64,000 nucleotides of DNA from Cellulosimicrobium sp. ES-005 (GTDB lineage: Bacteria > Actinomycetota > Actinomycetes > Actinomycetales > Cellulomonadaceae). Position numbers and translations under genes: made by a program. The stretch is taken from positions 4,791,881-4,855,880 of the forward strand of contig NZ_CP159290.1 in NCBI RefSeq assembly GCF_040448685.1, in the 5' to 3' direction. The stretch's first letter is position 1; the number at the start of each line of letters is the position of its first letter. Shown here one piece after another: positions 35,296-44,188 of this stretch. The notes beneath the pieces were generated by a model. It was not told the DNA's origin. It worked only from the letters and a program-made list of their open reading frames with translations, and ran no database searches.

Positions 35296-37158
35296 ATGAC
35301 CGACCACGCCGACACCCCGACCACGGGCGGGGTCGCAGGGGGATCGGCGGGGCGCCTCGGGCAGCAGCCGGGCGAGAACGACGCGGAGGTCCCGCACCCC
35401 GTCGGGGTGCGGGACCTCCGCGCGCGGATGCTCGACGTCGCGCGGTCCAGGAGCGGCCCCGGCCGCAGCGGGGTCGCGCGCCGGGCCGCCGTCGTCGACC
35501 TCGTGACCTCGTCCCTGCAGGGCCTGTGGCGCGAGGCGACCGACGGCGTCGCGCCGGACGGCATCGCGCTCGCCGCGGTGGGCAGCCTGGGCCGGGGCGA
35601 CATGGGGCCGGCGAGCGACCTCGACCTCGTCCTGGTCCACGACGGCCGCAGCCACACGGCGGACGACGTCGCCCGCGTCGCCGAGCGCCTGTGGTACCCG
35701 CTCTGGGACGCCGGGGTCGACCTCGACCACTCCGTGCGCTCGCTCTCGCAGTGCCGCCAGGTGGCGTCCAAGGACGTGCCCGCGGCCGTCGGCTGGCTCG
35801 ACGTGCGTGCCGTGGCCGGCGACGCGGTCGTCGTGCACCGAGCGTCGTCCGCCGTCCTCACCGACTGGCGCTCCGCGTCGCGCCGCCGCCTGCCCGACCT
35901 GCTCGCGTCCACGCGCGAGCGCGCCGAGCGGTCCGGCGAGCTGGCCTACCTCATCGAGCCCGACCTCAAGGAGTCGCGCGGAGGCATCCGGGACGCCGTC
36001 GTGCTCTCGGCCCTCGCCGCGACGTGGCTCACGGACCGCCCTCACGGGTCGGTCGACCGCGCGCACGCGCACCTGCTCGACGTACGGGACACCCTGCAGG
36101 TCGTCACGGGGCGGCACACGAGCCGGCTCCTGCTGGCCGACCTCGACGAGGTCGCCGCGCTGTCCGGCTTCGACGACCCCGACGAGCTGCTCGCGAGCCT
36201 CGCGGCGGCGGGCCGTGAGGTCTCCTACGCGCTCGACACCACGGTCCGGCGCGCCCGCCAGGCGCTCCAGCGGCCGTCGGTCACGCGGCGTCCGGTGCTC
36301 GTCCGGGGCCGTCGGACGGCACCCCGCCTGCGGTCCGTCGGCGACGGGCTCGTCGAGCACGACGGCGAGCTCGTGCTCGCCGTGGACGCCCACCCCGCGT
36401 CCGACCCGCTCCTGTCCCTGCGCGCCGCCGCCACCGCCGCGCGGACGGGCCTCACGCTCTCGCCGGTCTCCGTCGCGAGCCTCGCCCAGTGCCCGCCCCT
36501 GCCCGAGCCGTGGCCGCGTGCCGCGCGCGCCGCGTTCCTCTCCCTCCTCGGGTCGGGGCAGGCCCAGGTGGCGGTGTGGGAGGCGCTCGACCTGGCCGGG
36601 GTCGTGACCACGTGGATCCCCGAGTGGGCGGGCGTGCGGAACCGCCCGCAGCGCGCCGCCGTGCACCGGCACACCGTCGACCGGCACCTCGTGGAGGTCG
36701 TCGCGCGTGCCGCGCGCGTCCGCAAGGACGTCGAGCGGCCGGAGCTGCTCCTGCTGTCCGCGGTGCTGCACGACATCGGCAAGCGTGCGGGAGCCGTCGA
36801 CCACTCGGTCGAGGGTGCGCGCCTCGTGCCCGCGATCCTCGGCCGGATGGGGTTCGAGCCGGACGTCGTGTCCGACGTCGAGCGGCTCGTGCGCCACCAC
36901 CTGACGCTGTCCCGCCTCGCCGTGAGCGAGGACCCCGACGACCCGGCGACGGTGGCCGAGCTCGCCGCCGCCGTCGACCACCGCGCCGACCTGCTCGAGG
37001 TGCTGCGGGCGCTCACCGAGGCCGACGCGTCCTCGCTCGGCCCGAGCGCGTGGACCGCCTGGCGTGCTCGCCTCGTCGACGACCTCGTGGGGGAGACGCT
37101 CCGGGTGCTGCGGGCTGCGCCGAGAGACGTGCCGGGAGAACCGGACGCCGCCGGGTAG
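35296..37158 (+). CDS. glnD: [Protein-PII] nucleotidyltransferase GlnD, lacking ACT domains
   Basis: A 620-residue enzyme expected to modify and demodify GlnK. The nucleotidyltransferase motif is [20 protein letters not shown], the conserved helix is [11 protein letters not shown], and the HD hydrolase motif is [16 protein letters not shown] (His492 region) with [13 protein letters not shown]. The protein ends about 60 residues after the HD domain, just where the two glutamine-sensing ACT domains should begin; typical GlnD is ~800 residues. ffh follows after 112 nt, leaving no room for them. The start is uncertain: an 18-bp hairpin lies at codons 30-42, and GTG 35407 or ATG 35428 are in-frame alternatives. 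Confidence 0.85.
   Translation: MTDHADTPTTGGVAGGSAGRLGQQPGENDAEVPHPVGVRDLRARMLDVARSRSGPGRSGVARRAAVVDLVTSSLQGLWREATDGVAPDGIALAAVGSLGRGDMGPASDLDLVLVHDGRSHTADDVARVAERLWYPLWDAGVDLDHSVRSLSQCRQVASKDVPAAVGWLDVRAVAGDAVVVHRASSAVLTDWRSASRRRLPDLLASTRERAERSGELAYLIEPDLKESRGGIRDAVVLSALAATWLTDRPHGSVDRAHAHLLDVRDTLQVVTGRHTSRLLLADLDEVAALSGFDDPDELLASLAAAGREVSYALDTTVRRARQALQRPSVTRRPVLVRGRRTAPRLRSVGDGLVEHDGELVLAVDAHPASDPLLSLRAAATAARTGLTLSPVSVASLAQCPPLPEPWPRAARAAFLSLLGSGQAQVAVWEALDLAGVVTTWIPEWAGVRNRPQRAAVHRHTVDRHLVEVVARAARVRKDVERPELLLLSAVLHDIGKRAGAVDHSVEGARLVPAILGRMGFEPDVVSDVERLVRHHLTLSRLAVSEDPDDPATVAELAAAVDHRADLLEVLRALTEADASSLGPSAWTAWRARLVDDLVGETLRVLRAAPRDVPGEPDAAG
35383..35421 (+). terminator. Perfect 18-bp hairpin at the 5' end of the glnD frame
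   Basis: 35383-35400 is exactly complementary to 35404-35421 with a 3-nt loop, 104 nt after the glnK stop. It equals in quality the terminators that follow other operons here. If glnD starts at 35407 or 35428 this would be an intergenic terminator or attenuator after amtB-glnK; if glnD starts at 35296 it is inside the coding region. Confidence 0.5.
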
Positions 37159-37161
37159 GCT
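37156..37161 (+). promoter_or_regulatory. Putative -10 (TAGGCT) for ffh
   Basis: TAGGCT overlaps the glnD stop codon and would start a transcript with a ~105-nt leader before the ffh GTG. The -35 is weak. Confidence 0.35.
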
Positions 37162-37270
37162 GGTCCCTCGCGGACGGCGCGTCCTCTGCCAGCCCGCGCC
37201 CGACCTCGGGCGACGGCGGGCGGGAGCGCCGACGCGGACGAGACTTCCGACGACTGGTGAGGATGACGCG

Positions 37271-38881
37271 GTGTTCAACACGCTGTCGGACCGACTGACT
37301 TCGACCTTCAAGAACCTGCGTGCGAAGGGCCGGCTGTCCGAGGCGGACATCGACGCGACGATCCGGGAGATCCGGCGCGCGCTGCTCGACGCCGACGTCG
37401 CGGTCCCCGTCGTGCGCGAGTTCAGCGCGACCGTGCGCGAGCGCGCGCTCTCGGCCGAGGTCTCGGGCGCGCTCAACCCGGCGCAGCAGGTCGTCAAGAT
37501 CGTCAACGAGGAGCTCGTCGGCATCCTCGGCGGTGAGAGCCGCGGGCTGCGCTTCTCCAAGACGCCCCCGACCGTCATCATGCTCGCGGGCCTCCAGGGC
37601 GCGGGAAAGACGACCCTGGCCGGGAAGCTGGCCCTGCACCTGCGCGAGCAGGGGCACACGCCGCTCCTCGTCGCCGCCGACCTCCAGCGCCCGAACGCCG
37701 TCACCCAGCTCTCGGTCGTCGCCGAGCGCGCGGGGGTGCCCGTGTTCGCGCCGCACCCCGGCAACCAGAGCGGCGTCGAGGTCGACGACGTGATCGGCGA
37801 CCCGGTCGCCGTCGCGCGCGAGGGCGTCGAGACGGCGCGGCAGCGTCAGCACGACGTCGTCATCGTCGACACCGCGGGCCGCCTCGGCCTGGACGCCGTG
37901 CTCATGCAGCAGGCGTCGGACATCCGCGACGCCGTGCAGCCCGACGAGGTCCTGTTCGTCATCGACGCGATGATCGGTCAGGACGCCGTCGCGACCGCGA
38001 AGGCGTTCGAGGAGGGCGTCGACTTCACGGGCGTCGTGCTCACCAAGCTCGACGGCGACGCGCGCGGCGGTGCCGCGCTGTCCGTGCGCGGCGTCACCGG
38101 GCGCCCGATCCTCTTCGCCTCGACCGGCGAGAAGCTCACCGACTTCGAGGCGTTCCACCCGGACCGCATGGCGTCGCGCATCCTCGACATGGGCGACGTC
38201 CTCACGCTCATCGAGCAGGCCGAGAAGGCGTTCGACGCCGAGCAGGCCGCGAAGATGGCGGAGAAGGTCGCCACGGGGCAGGACTTCACGCTCGCGGACT
38301 TCCTGGTGCAGATGCAGCAGATGAAGAACATGGGCTCGATGAAGAAGATGCTCGGGATGCTCCCGGGCATGGGCCAGATGCGCGAGGCGCTCGACAACTT
38401 CGACGAGCGCGAGGTCGACCGCATCGAGGCGATCATCCGCTCGATGACCCCCGCGGAGCGCGACAACCCGAAGATCATCAACGGGTCGCGCCGCGCGCGC
38501 ATCGCGCGCGGGTCCGGCGTGACGACCAGCGACGTCAACCAGCTCCTCGAGCGGTTCGCCGGGGCGCAGAAGATGATGCGGCAGATGAGCCGGGGCGGCG
38601 GCATGCCGGGGATGCCGGGCATGGGCAACTTGCCGGGCATGGGCGGCAAGAAGGCTCGCGGGCGCCAGGCGCCGCAGCGCAAGGTCAAGGGCAAGTCGGG
38701 CAACCCGGCGAAGCGCGCCGCGCAGGAGCGCGCGGCCGCCGCCCGCGCGGCGGGGGAGACCCCCGGACCGTCCGCGCCCGCCGGGTCGGCGTTCGGTGTC
38801 GGCAGCCCCGCCGAGCCGGCCCGGACGACGCCCGACGACCTCCAGCTCCCGCCCGGGTTCGAGAAGCTGCTCGGCCGCTGA
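37271..38881 (+). CDS. ffh: Signal recognition particle protein Ffh
   Basis: A 536-residue SRP54 GTPase. N-domain: NTLSDRLTSTFKNLRAKGRL. G-domain: LAGLQGAGKTTLAGKLALHL (G1, ~106-125), LVAADLQRPNAVTQL, IVDTAGRLGLDAVLM, GVVLTKLDGDARGGAAL. Methionine-rich M-domain from about residue 330 (QMQQMKNMGSMKKMLGMLPG, then GSRRARIARGSGVTTSDVNQ for 4.5S RNA binding). After the M-domain there is an unusually long basic and Ala/Pro-rich tail of ~90 residues (KKARGRQAPQRKVKGKSG ...), with a repeated GMPGMPGMG-like stretch. The GTG at 37271 gives the family start VFNTLSDRL. No 4.5S RNA gene was recognised nearby. Confidence 0.96.
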   Translation: MFNTLSDRLTSTFKNLRAKGRLSEADIDATIREIRRALLDADVAVPVVREFSATVRERALSAEVSGALNPAQQVVKIVNEELVGILGGESRGLRFSKTPPTVIMLAGLQGAGKTTLAGKLALHLREQGHTPLLVAADLQRPNAVTQLSVVAERAGVPVFAPHPGNQSGVEVDDVIGDPVAVAREGVETARQRQHDVVIVDTAGRLGLDAVLMQQASDIRDAVQPDEVLFVIDAMIGQDAVATAKAFEEGVDFTGVVLTKLDGDARGGAALSVRGVTGRPILFASTGEKLTDFEAFHPDRMASRILDMGDVLTLIEQAEKAFDAEQAAKMAEKVATGQDFTLADFLVQMQQMKNMGSMKKMLGMLPGMGQMREALDNFDEREVDRIEAIIRSMTPAERDNPKIINGSRRARIARGSGVTTSDVNQLLERFAGAQKMMRQMSRGGGMPGMPGMGNLPGMGGKKARGRQAPQRKVKGKSGNPAKRAAQERAAAARAAGETPGPSAPAGSAFGVGSPAEPARTTPDDLQLPPGFEKLLGR

Positions 38882-38952
38882 CCGACCGCCGCCCGCGGGC
38901 GCCGCGTCGTGTCCCGGGTGCGTCCCGCAGCCGCCTGGTCGCCAGGTGGCGC

Positions 38953-38958
38953 TAGGTT
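38953..38958 (+). promoter_or_regulatory. Putative -10 (TAGGTT) for the amidohydrolase gene
   Basis: TAGGTT lies ~80 nt before the ATG at 39038; the -35 is not clear. Confidence 0.3.
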
Positions 38959-39037
38959 ATGTCCGTGGCACCCGTCCGGTGCCTCCCGGGCCCGCGAACC
39001 GGGCCGACCGTCCTGACCGTCCTCACCCAGGAGCCGC

Positions 39038-40162
39038 ATGTCCGCGCTGGAAGGCCCCACGCTGCACGTCCGCGGCCACGTCATCGTCGGCGACGACCGC
39101 GAGGTGGGCGACCTGTGGGTCAAGGACGGACGGATCAGCCTCACGCGGCCGTCCGCCCAGGGCACCAACATGGTGGAGCTCGAGGGCTGGGCCCTGCCCG
39201 GCCTCGTCGACGTGCACTGCCACGTCGGCCTGGGGGCTCAGGGCGCGGTCGACGCGGCGACGGCCCAGGACCAGGCCGTCACGGACCGCGACAGCGGCGT
39301 CCTCCTCGTGCGCGACGCCGGCTCGCCGCTCGACACGCGGTGGGTCCACGGGCGGCGCGACCTGCCGCGGCTCGTGCGGGCCGGGCGTCACCTCGCGCGT
39401 CCCAAGCGCTACCTGCGGCACTACGGGCTCGAGCTCGACGACGTCGCGCAGCTCCCCGAGGCCGTCCGCCGCGAGGCGCGCCAGGGCGACGGCTGGGTGA
39501 AGATCGTCGGTGACTGGATCGACCGCGACCTCGGGTCCGAGGGCGACCTGCGACCGCTGTGGCCCGACGACGTCCTCGCGGAGGCCGTCGCGGCCGCGCA
39601 CGCCGAGGCCGCGCGCGTCACCGTGCACGCGTTCTCCGAGGAGGTGATCCCGTCGCTGCTCGCCGCCGGCGTCGACGGGATCGAGCACGGCACGGGGATC
39701 GACCCGGACCTGATGTACGAGATCTCCGAGCGGGGGATCGCCGTCACGCCGACGCTGCTGCAGGTCGGGCAGTTCGAGGCGATCGCCCGGCAGGCCGACG
39801 GGAAGTACCCGGTGTTCGCGGCGCGCATGCGACGGCTCCACGAGCGACGGTACGAGCAGGCCCGGGCGCTGTACGAGGCGGGCATCCAGATCCTCGTGGG
39901 GACCGACGCGGGCGGGACGATCGGGCACGGTCGCCTCGCGGACGAGTGCGCCGAGCTCGTGGCCGCCGGCATCCCCGACGCGGCGGTCGTCGCGGCGGCG
40001 AGCTGGCAGGGCCGGGAGTACCTCGGCTACACGTCGCTCGTCGAGGGCGCGTCGGCGGACTTCGTCGTGTACCCGCAGGACCCGCGCGAGGACGTCGGCG
40101 TCCTGCGCGCCCCGACCGCCGTCGTGCTGCGCGGCGAGATCGTCGCCCCGCACGCCGGCTGA
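39038..40162 (+). CDS. Amidohydrolase family protein
   Basis: A 374-residue metal-dependent hydrolase of the imidazolonepropionase/prolidase-like amidohydrolase group. The first metal site is LPGLVDVHCHVG (HxH); later His residues lie in VTVHAFSE and DGIEHGTGI, and the final metal Asp in ILVGTDAGG. The beta-sandwich halves are at both ends (ALEGPTLHVRGHVIVGDDRE and ASADFVVYPQDPREDVGVLR). Substrate is unknown; related actinobacterial genes often occupy this place between ffh and rpsP. GGAG precedes the ATG at an acceptable distance. Metal centre appears complete, so it should be active. Confidence 0.85.
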   Translation: MSALEGPTLHVRGHVIVGDDREVGDLWVKDGRISLTRPSAQGTNMVELEGWALPGLVDVHCHVGLGAQGAVDAATAQDQAVTDRDSGVLLVRDAGSPLDTRWVHGRRDLPRLVRAGRHLARPKRYLRHYGLELDDVAQLPEAVRREARQGDGWVKIVGDWIDRDLGSEGDLRPLWPDDVLAEAVAAAHAEAARVTVHAFSEEVIPSLLAAGVDGIEHGTGIDPDLMYEISERGIAVTPTLLQVGQFEAIARQADGKYPVFAARMRRLHERRYEQARALYEAGIQILVGTDAGGTIGHGRLADECAELVAAGIPDAAVVAAASWQGREYLGYTSLVEGASADFVVYPQDPREDVGVLRAPTAVVLRGEIVAPHAG

Positions 40163-40178
40163 GAGGTTCGCGCGCAGG

Positions 40179-40208
40179 TTGGTCCCGGCCGGTCCGGTCT
40201 GGCACAAT
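40179..40208 (+). promoter_or_regulatory. rpsP promoter (TTGGTC-18-CACAAT)
   Basis: -35 TTGGTC (40179-40184) and -10 CACAAT (40203-40208) with an 18-nt spacer. Transcription would start near 40215 and leave a ~120-nt leader before the rpsP GTG. Confidence 0.5.
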
Positions 40209-40334
40209 GTCCCGGTACTCGGCGTGCCCCGGCCCCTCTCTCCGGCGCGTGCCGTGTCCTGAACCCCTTCCTCGTCCTGTCCCCACGGGACGGGTCCGGG
40301 TTCGCCCGAACCAGAACCAGGAGAGACCACCACT

Positions 40335-40772
40335 GTGGCCGTCAAGATTCGTCTGAAGCGTCTCGGCAAGATCCGTGCGCCGTACTACCGTGTCGTCGTC
40401 GCGGACTCGCGCACCAAGCGCGACGGTCGCGTGATCGAGGAGATCGGCAAGTACCACCCGACCGAGGAGCCCTCGTTCATCGAGATCACCTCGGACCGCG
40501 CCCAGTACTGGCTCGGCGTCGGCGCGCAGCCGACCGAGCAGGTGCTCGCGCTCCTCAAGATCACGGGCGACTGGCAGAAGTTCAAGGGCCTGCCCGGGGC
40601 CGAGGGCACGCTCAAGGTCAAGGGCGAGAAGGTCGACCCCGCCGCCGCGATCGAGGCCGCCGCCGCCGACGCGGAGAAGGTCAAGGCCAAGGCCGCCGAG
40701 AAGAAGGCCGAGGCTCCGGCCGAGGAGCCCGCCGACGCGGCCGACGAGGCCGCTGCCGACGAGCAGGCCTGA
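40335..40772 (+). CDS. rpsP: 30S ribosomal protein S16
   Basis: A 145-residue S16: the ~80-residue conserved core ([52 protein letters not shown]) is followed by a ~60-residue Ala/Glu/Lys tail, as in many high-GC actinobacteria. It binds 16S rRNA in the body of the 30S subunit and is needed early in assembly. GTG 40335 follows CCAGGAGAG with a good spacing. The stop overlaps the khpA ATG (TGATG), so the two are coupled. Confidence 0.95.
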   Translation: MAVKIRLKRLGKIRAPYYRVVVADSRTKRDGRVIEEIGKYHPTEEPSFIEITSDRAQYWLGVGAQPTEQVLALLKITGDWQKFKGLPGAEGTLKVKGEKVDPAAAIEAAAADAEKVKAKAAEKKAEAPAEEPADAADEAAADEQA

Positions 40773-41011
40773 TGATCGCCGAGGCGCTCGAGCACCTCGT
40801 GCGCGGCATCGTGGACAACCCGGACGACGTCCGGGTGAACGCGAAGACGCTGCGTCGCGGTGACCTGCTCGAGGTCCGGGTGCACCCGGACGACCTCGGC
40901 CGCGTGATCGGTCGTGGCGGGCGCACCGCCCGTGCCCTGCGCACGGTGATCGGCGCGCTCGCGACCGACGGGCCGGTCCGCGTCGACGTCGTGGACGTCG
41001 ACCGCCGCTGA
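40772..41011 (+). CDS. khpA: KH-domain RNA-binding protein KhpA
   Basis: A 79-residue single KH domain. The GxxG RNA-binding loop is VIGRGGRTARALRTVIGA; the start [20 protein letters not shown] is typical. KhpA works with KhpB/Jag as a small RNA chaperone affecting cell division and elongation in Gram-positive bacteria; the gene order rpsP-khpA-rimM-trmD is widely conserved. It is followed 37 nt later by a strong hairpin, so it ends the rpsP transcript, at least in part. Confidence 0.93.
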   Translation: MIAEALEHLVRGIVDNPDDVRVNAKTLRRGDLLEVRVHPDDLGRVIGRGGRTARALRTVIGALATDGPVRVDVVDVDRR

Positions 41012-41048
41012 GGCCCGCACCATCGTGCCCCGTGAGGGGCCACGGGCT

Positions 41049-41080
41049 AGGCCCGGCCCGCCGACCGGCGGGCCGGGCCT
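41049..41080 (+). terminator. Hairpin terminator after khpA
   Basis: 41049-41062 pairs perfectly (14 bp) with 41067-41080 with a GACC loop; TCCTGT follows. It lies between khpA and rimM. Confidence 0.7.
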
Positions 41081-41152
41081 TCCTGTACCCGCTGCGAGAC
41101 CCGGTGCCGACCCGGCACCACCCCGACCAGGACCACCGGAGGAGTGACGACC

Positions 41153-41746
41153 ATGGAGCTGACCGTCGCGCGCGTCGGCAAGGCGCACGGACTGCGTGGC
41201 GAGGTCGTGCTCGACCTGCGCACCGACGAGCCCGAGGAGCGCCTCGCGGTGGGCGAGCGCCTGGTGACGCGTCCCGCTGCGGCGGGCCCGCTGATCGTGG
41301 CGACCGTGCGGGTGCACCAGGGGCGCTGGCTCGTCGGGTTCGAGGGGGTCCGCGACCGCACCGCCGCGGAGGCCCTCCGCGGCGTCGAGCTCGTCGTCGA
41401 GGTCGAGGCGTCCGACGAGGAGGACGCGTGGTACCCGCACGAGCTCGTCGGGCTCCGTGCGGAGGACCCGGACGGCCGGACGCTCGGACGCATCGACGGC
41501 CTCGAGCACCTGCCCGCGCACGACGTCCTCGTGCTCCGCGAGACGGGAGGGGCCCGCACGCTCGTCCCGTTCGTCCGGCAGATCGTCCCGCTCGTCGACG
41601 TGGCGGGCGGGCGGGTCGTGCTCGACCCGCCGGGTGGGCTGCTCGCGTCGGACGCGGACCGGCTCGAGGTCGCGGCGCCGGACGGCGCCGACACGTCGGG
41701 CTCCGGCGCGAGCGAGACCGACGACCAGCACGACGGCGAGGCCTGA
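41153..41746 (+). CDS. rimM: Ribosome maturation factor RimM
   Basis: A 197-residue assembly factor for the 30S head that binds S19. N-terminal domain: [20 protein letters not shown]; the loop [23 protein letters not shown]-barrel domain: [20 protein letters not shown] to [14 protein letters not shown] ~25-residue acidic tail is extra. I chose ATG 41153, because GGAGGAG (41138-41144) is 8-9 nt upstream; GTG 41144 falls inside it. It ends 1 nt before the trmD GTG, so both are one operon. Confidence 0.94.
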   Translation: MELTVARVGKAHGLRGEVVLDLRTDEPEERLAVGERLVTRPAAAGPLIVATVRVHQGRWLVGFEGVRDRTAAEALRGVELVVEVEASDEEDAWYPHELVGLRAEDPDGRTLGRIDGLEHLPAHDVLVLRETGGARTLVPFVRQIVPLVDVAGGRVVLDPPGGLLASDADRLEVAAPDGADTSGSGASETDDQHDGEA

Positions 41747-41747
41747 C

Positions 41748-42563
41748 GTGCGGATCGACGTCGTCACGATCTTCCCCGACTACCTCGCGGCGCTCGACCT
41801 GTCGCTCGTCGGCAAGGCGCGCGCCGCGGGGATCCTCGACCTGCGCGTGCACGACCTGCGGGACTGGACGACCGACCGGCACCGCACCGTCGACGACACG
41901 CCGTTCGGCGGCGGGGCGGGCATGGTCATGCGCCCCGACGTGTGGGGCCGCGCGATCGACGACGTGGCGGGCCTCTCGGCGGGGACGCCGGACGCGGCGG
42001 GCGCGGTGCACCTGGTCGTGCCGACGCCGTCGGGCGAGACCTTCACGCAGCGCACGGCGGAGGCGCTCGCGACCGAGGAGCACCTCGTCGTCGCCTGCGG
42101 ACGCTACGAGGGGATCGACGCGCGCGTCGCCGAGCACTACCGGTCGGCCGGGATGCGGGTCAGCGAGCTGTCGATCGGCGACTACGTCCTCAACGGGGGA
42201 GAGGTCGCCGCGCTCGTCATGGTCGAGGCGGTCGGGCGGCTGCTGCCGGGCGTCGTGGGCAACCCCGAGTCGCTGGTCGAGGAGTCGCACGGCGCCGCGG
42301 GCCTGCTCGAGTACCCCGTGTACACGAAGCCGCCCGCCTGGGGCGACCTCGAGGTGCCCGACGTGCTCCTGTCGGGTCATCACGCGCGGATCCATCGCTG
42401 GCGCCGCGACCAGGCCCTGCGCCGGACCGCCGCGCGACGGCCGGACATGGTGCGTGCGCTGGCCGTCGACGGGCTCGACCGGCAGGACCTGGAGGTCCTC
42501 GCGGAGGTGGGGTGGGCCGTCGTCGACGGTCGCCTCGTGCCCGCCGCGCACGGCGCTCCCTGA
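41748..42563 (+). CDS. trmD: tRNA (guanine-N1)-methyltransferase TrmD
   Basis: A 271-residue SPOUT-class methyltransferase making m1G37 in tRNAs. Landmarks: [39 protein letters not shown], the trefoil-knot SAM site [20 protein letters not shown] and [20 protein letters not shown], then [15 protein letters not shown] in the C-terminal tRNA-binding domain. GTG 41748 is immediately after the rimM stop. Length and motifs are complete; the protein prevents +1 frameshifting, and works as a homodimer in the cytosol. Confidence 0.96.
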   Translation: MRIDVVTIFPDYLAALDLSLVGKARAAGILDLRVHDLRDWTTDRHRTVDDTPFGGGAGMVMRPDVWGRAIDDVAGLSAGTPDAAGAVHLVVPTPSGETFTQRTAEALATEEHLVVACGRYEGIDARVAEHYRSAGMRVSELSIGDYVLNGGEVAALVMVEAVGRLLPGVVGNPESLVEESHGAAGLLEYPVYTKPPAWGDLEVPDVLLSGHHARIHRWRRDQALRRTAARRPDMVRALAVDGLDRQDLEVLAEVGWAVVDGRLVPAAHGAP

Positions 42564-42611
42564 GGTCGCGTCGACCCCGCGAGACGCCGGCTGCCGGCAA
42601 CCCCCCCCGGG

Positions 42612-42660
42612 TGTGGCAGAATGGTCGATCGGTGTGTGCCGCCCCGGAACCTCTGCCACA
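42612..42660 (+). promoter_or_regulatory. rplS promoter region with inverted repeat
   Basis: CAGAAT at 42617-42622 is a likely -10. TGTGGCAGA (42612-42620), overlapping it, is exactly repeated in inverse as TCTGCCACA at 42652-42660. This could be an operator or fold the 5' end of the leader; L19 autoregulation is one possibility. Confidence 0.4.
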
Positions 42661-42827
42661 GGGGAGCCCGCGCCCGGATCCTCGGGCGGACTGGCACGAC
42701 GGACGACGACCGCGAGGTGGTCGACCGTCCACGCGCAGCACGGCACACCCCAACCGACAGACGACGACGGCCCGGCGCGCCCGGGCCACGAGCACGCGTC
42801 CGACCTGTGGCGGACGAGGAGAAGCAC

Positions 42828-43187
42828 ATGCACACGCTGGACAGCGTCGACGCAGCATCGCTGCGCAGCGACGTCCCGGAGTTCCGCCCCGGCGACACGC
42901 TCAAGGTCAACGTCAAGGTCGTCGAGGGCACCCGCTCCCGCGTCCAGGCGTTCCAGGGCGTCGTGATCGCCCGTCAGGGCAGCGGGATCCGTGAGACGTT
43001 CACGGTCCGCAAGATCAGCTTCGGCGTGGGTGTCGAGCGCACGTTCCCCGTGCACTCGCCGTCCATCGACTCGGTCGAGGTCGTGACGCGCGGTGACGTG
43101 CGCCGCGCCAAGCTGTACTACCTGCGCGCGCTCCGCGGCAAGAAGGCGAAGATCAAGGAGAAGCGCGACACCGCGCCTGCTCGCTGA
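42828..43187 (+). CDS. rplS: 50S ribosomal protein L19
   Basis: A 119-residue L19 at the subunit interface. Landmarks: [80 protein letters not shown] and [20 protein letters not shown]. Length is normal for the family. AGGAG precedes ATG 42828. A ~200-nt leader separates it from its promoter, and a perfect 16-bp hairpin follows the stop. Confidence 0.96.
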   Translation: MHTLDSVDAASLRSDVPEFRPGDTLKVNVKVVEGTRSRVQAFQGVVIARQGSGIRETFTVRKISFGVGVERTFPVHSPSIDSVEVVTRGDVRRAKLYYLRALRGKKAKIKEKRDTAPAR

Positions 43188-43254
43188 TCGGCTGCCGGCA
43201 GGCCGTCGACGGACCGTCGACAGACGGCCGACACGCGCTGCCGCTCCGCTCGTC

Positions 43255-43289
43255 CGACGGCGGCCGTCCCCTCGGGACGGCCGCCGTCG
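43255..43289 (+). terminator. Hairpin terminator after rplS
   Basis: 43255-43270 pairs perfectly (16 bp) with 43274-43289 across a 3-nt loop, 67 nt after the rplS stop. Confidence 0.75.
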
Positions 43290-43348
43290 TCGTCCCCGGA
43301 CCCGCGGTCCGAGGGCCGGTCCGTTTCTCGGAAGTCGCCGGAAGGTGG

Positions 43349-43354
43349 CATTGT
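43349..43354 (+). promoter_or_regulatory. Putative -10 (CATTGT) for lepB
   Basis: CATTGT ends 6 nt before the lepB GTG, again a leaderless-type position. Confidence 0.35.
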
Positions 43355-43360
43355 GAACGC

Positions 43361-44188
43361 GTGACCGACAGCGCCCCGCCCCGCGGCCCGCAGCCCGACG
43401 CCGGCACCGAGCGCGCGGCGCTCGGTCCCGAGGACGACGGGCCGGGCCCGCACGGCCAGCACCTCGCCGCCGACGGGGCGGGCGGCTCGTCGCGCGGCTC
43501 GCGCGAGCGCCCGGCCCGGAAGTCGTCGTTGCTGCGCGAGACGGCCATCATCGTGGTCAGCGCGCTCGTGCTGTCGCTGCTCATCAAGACGTTCCTCGTG
43601 CAGGCGTTCTTCATCCCGAGCGCGTCCATGGAGGACACGCTGGTCGAGGGCGACCGGGTGATGGTGTCCCGGCTCGTGCCGGGTGCGTTCGACGTGCACC
43701 GCGGAGACATCGTGGTGTTCAAGGACCCGGGCGGGTGGCTGCCGCCGCCGGTGCCGCAGGCCGAGAGCCCGGTGTCGGAGGCGCTGCGCGCGGCGCTGAC
43801 CTTCGTCGGCCTGCTGCCGCAGGACACGGGCGAGCACCTCATCAAGCGGGTGATCGGCACGCCGGGCGACCACGTGGTGTGCTGCGACGCCGAGGGGCGC
43901 GTGAGCGTCAACGGCGTCTCGATCGACGAGACGTACATCAAGCCCGGCTCGATCCCCAGCCAGGACCCGTTCGACCGGACCGTGCCCGAGGACATGCTGT
44001 TCGTCATGGGCGACAACCGGCAGAACTCGGCGGACTCGCGCTACAACACGGGCAAGCCCGGCGGCGGGTTCGTGCCGATGGGCAACGTGGTCGGGACGGC
44101 GTTCGTCAAGGTCTGGCCGCTCTCCCACCTCGGCCTGCTGCGCAACCCCGGTGACGTGTTCGCCGACGTGCCCGAGGTGGAGCCGTGA
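43361..44188 (+). CDS. lepB: Signal peptidase I
   Basis: A 275-residue membrane serine protease that removes Sec signal peptides. A ~55-residue polar cytosolic tail precedes the single membrane segment (ETAIIVVSALVLSLLIKTFL). Catalytic Ser89 is in FFIPSASMEDTL, catalytic Lys162 in HLIKRVIGTPGD, and the box E motif is LFVMGDNRQNSADSRY. A cysteine pair (HVVCCDAEG) follows the Lys box, unusual but outside the active site. Its stop overlaps the rnhB GTG by 4 nt. Likely substrates in the window include the chitinase. Confidence 0.95.
   Translation: MTDSAPPRGPQPDAGTERAALGPEDDGPGPHGQHLAADGAGGSSRGSRERPARKSSLLRETAIIVVSALVLSLLIKTFLVQAFFIPSASMEDTLVEGDRVMVSRLVPGAFDVHRGDIVVFKDPGGWLPPPVPQAESPVSEALRAALTFVGLLPQDTGEHLIKRVIGTPGDHVVCCDAEGRVSVNGVSIDETYIKPGSIPSQDPFDRTVPEDMLFVMGDNRQNSADSRYNTGKPGGGFVPMGNVVGTAFVKVWPLSHLGLLRNPGDVFADVPEVEP

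Noticed and set aside
37162..37270. Possible 4.5S SRP RNA between glnD and ffh
   Set aside because: The conserved SRP loop sequence (GGAAGCAGC / AGGTCAGG) is not present.
42601..42608. Run of eight C upstream of rplS as a slippage site
   Set aside because: Non-coding and of a length expected in this base composition; no frame depends on it.
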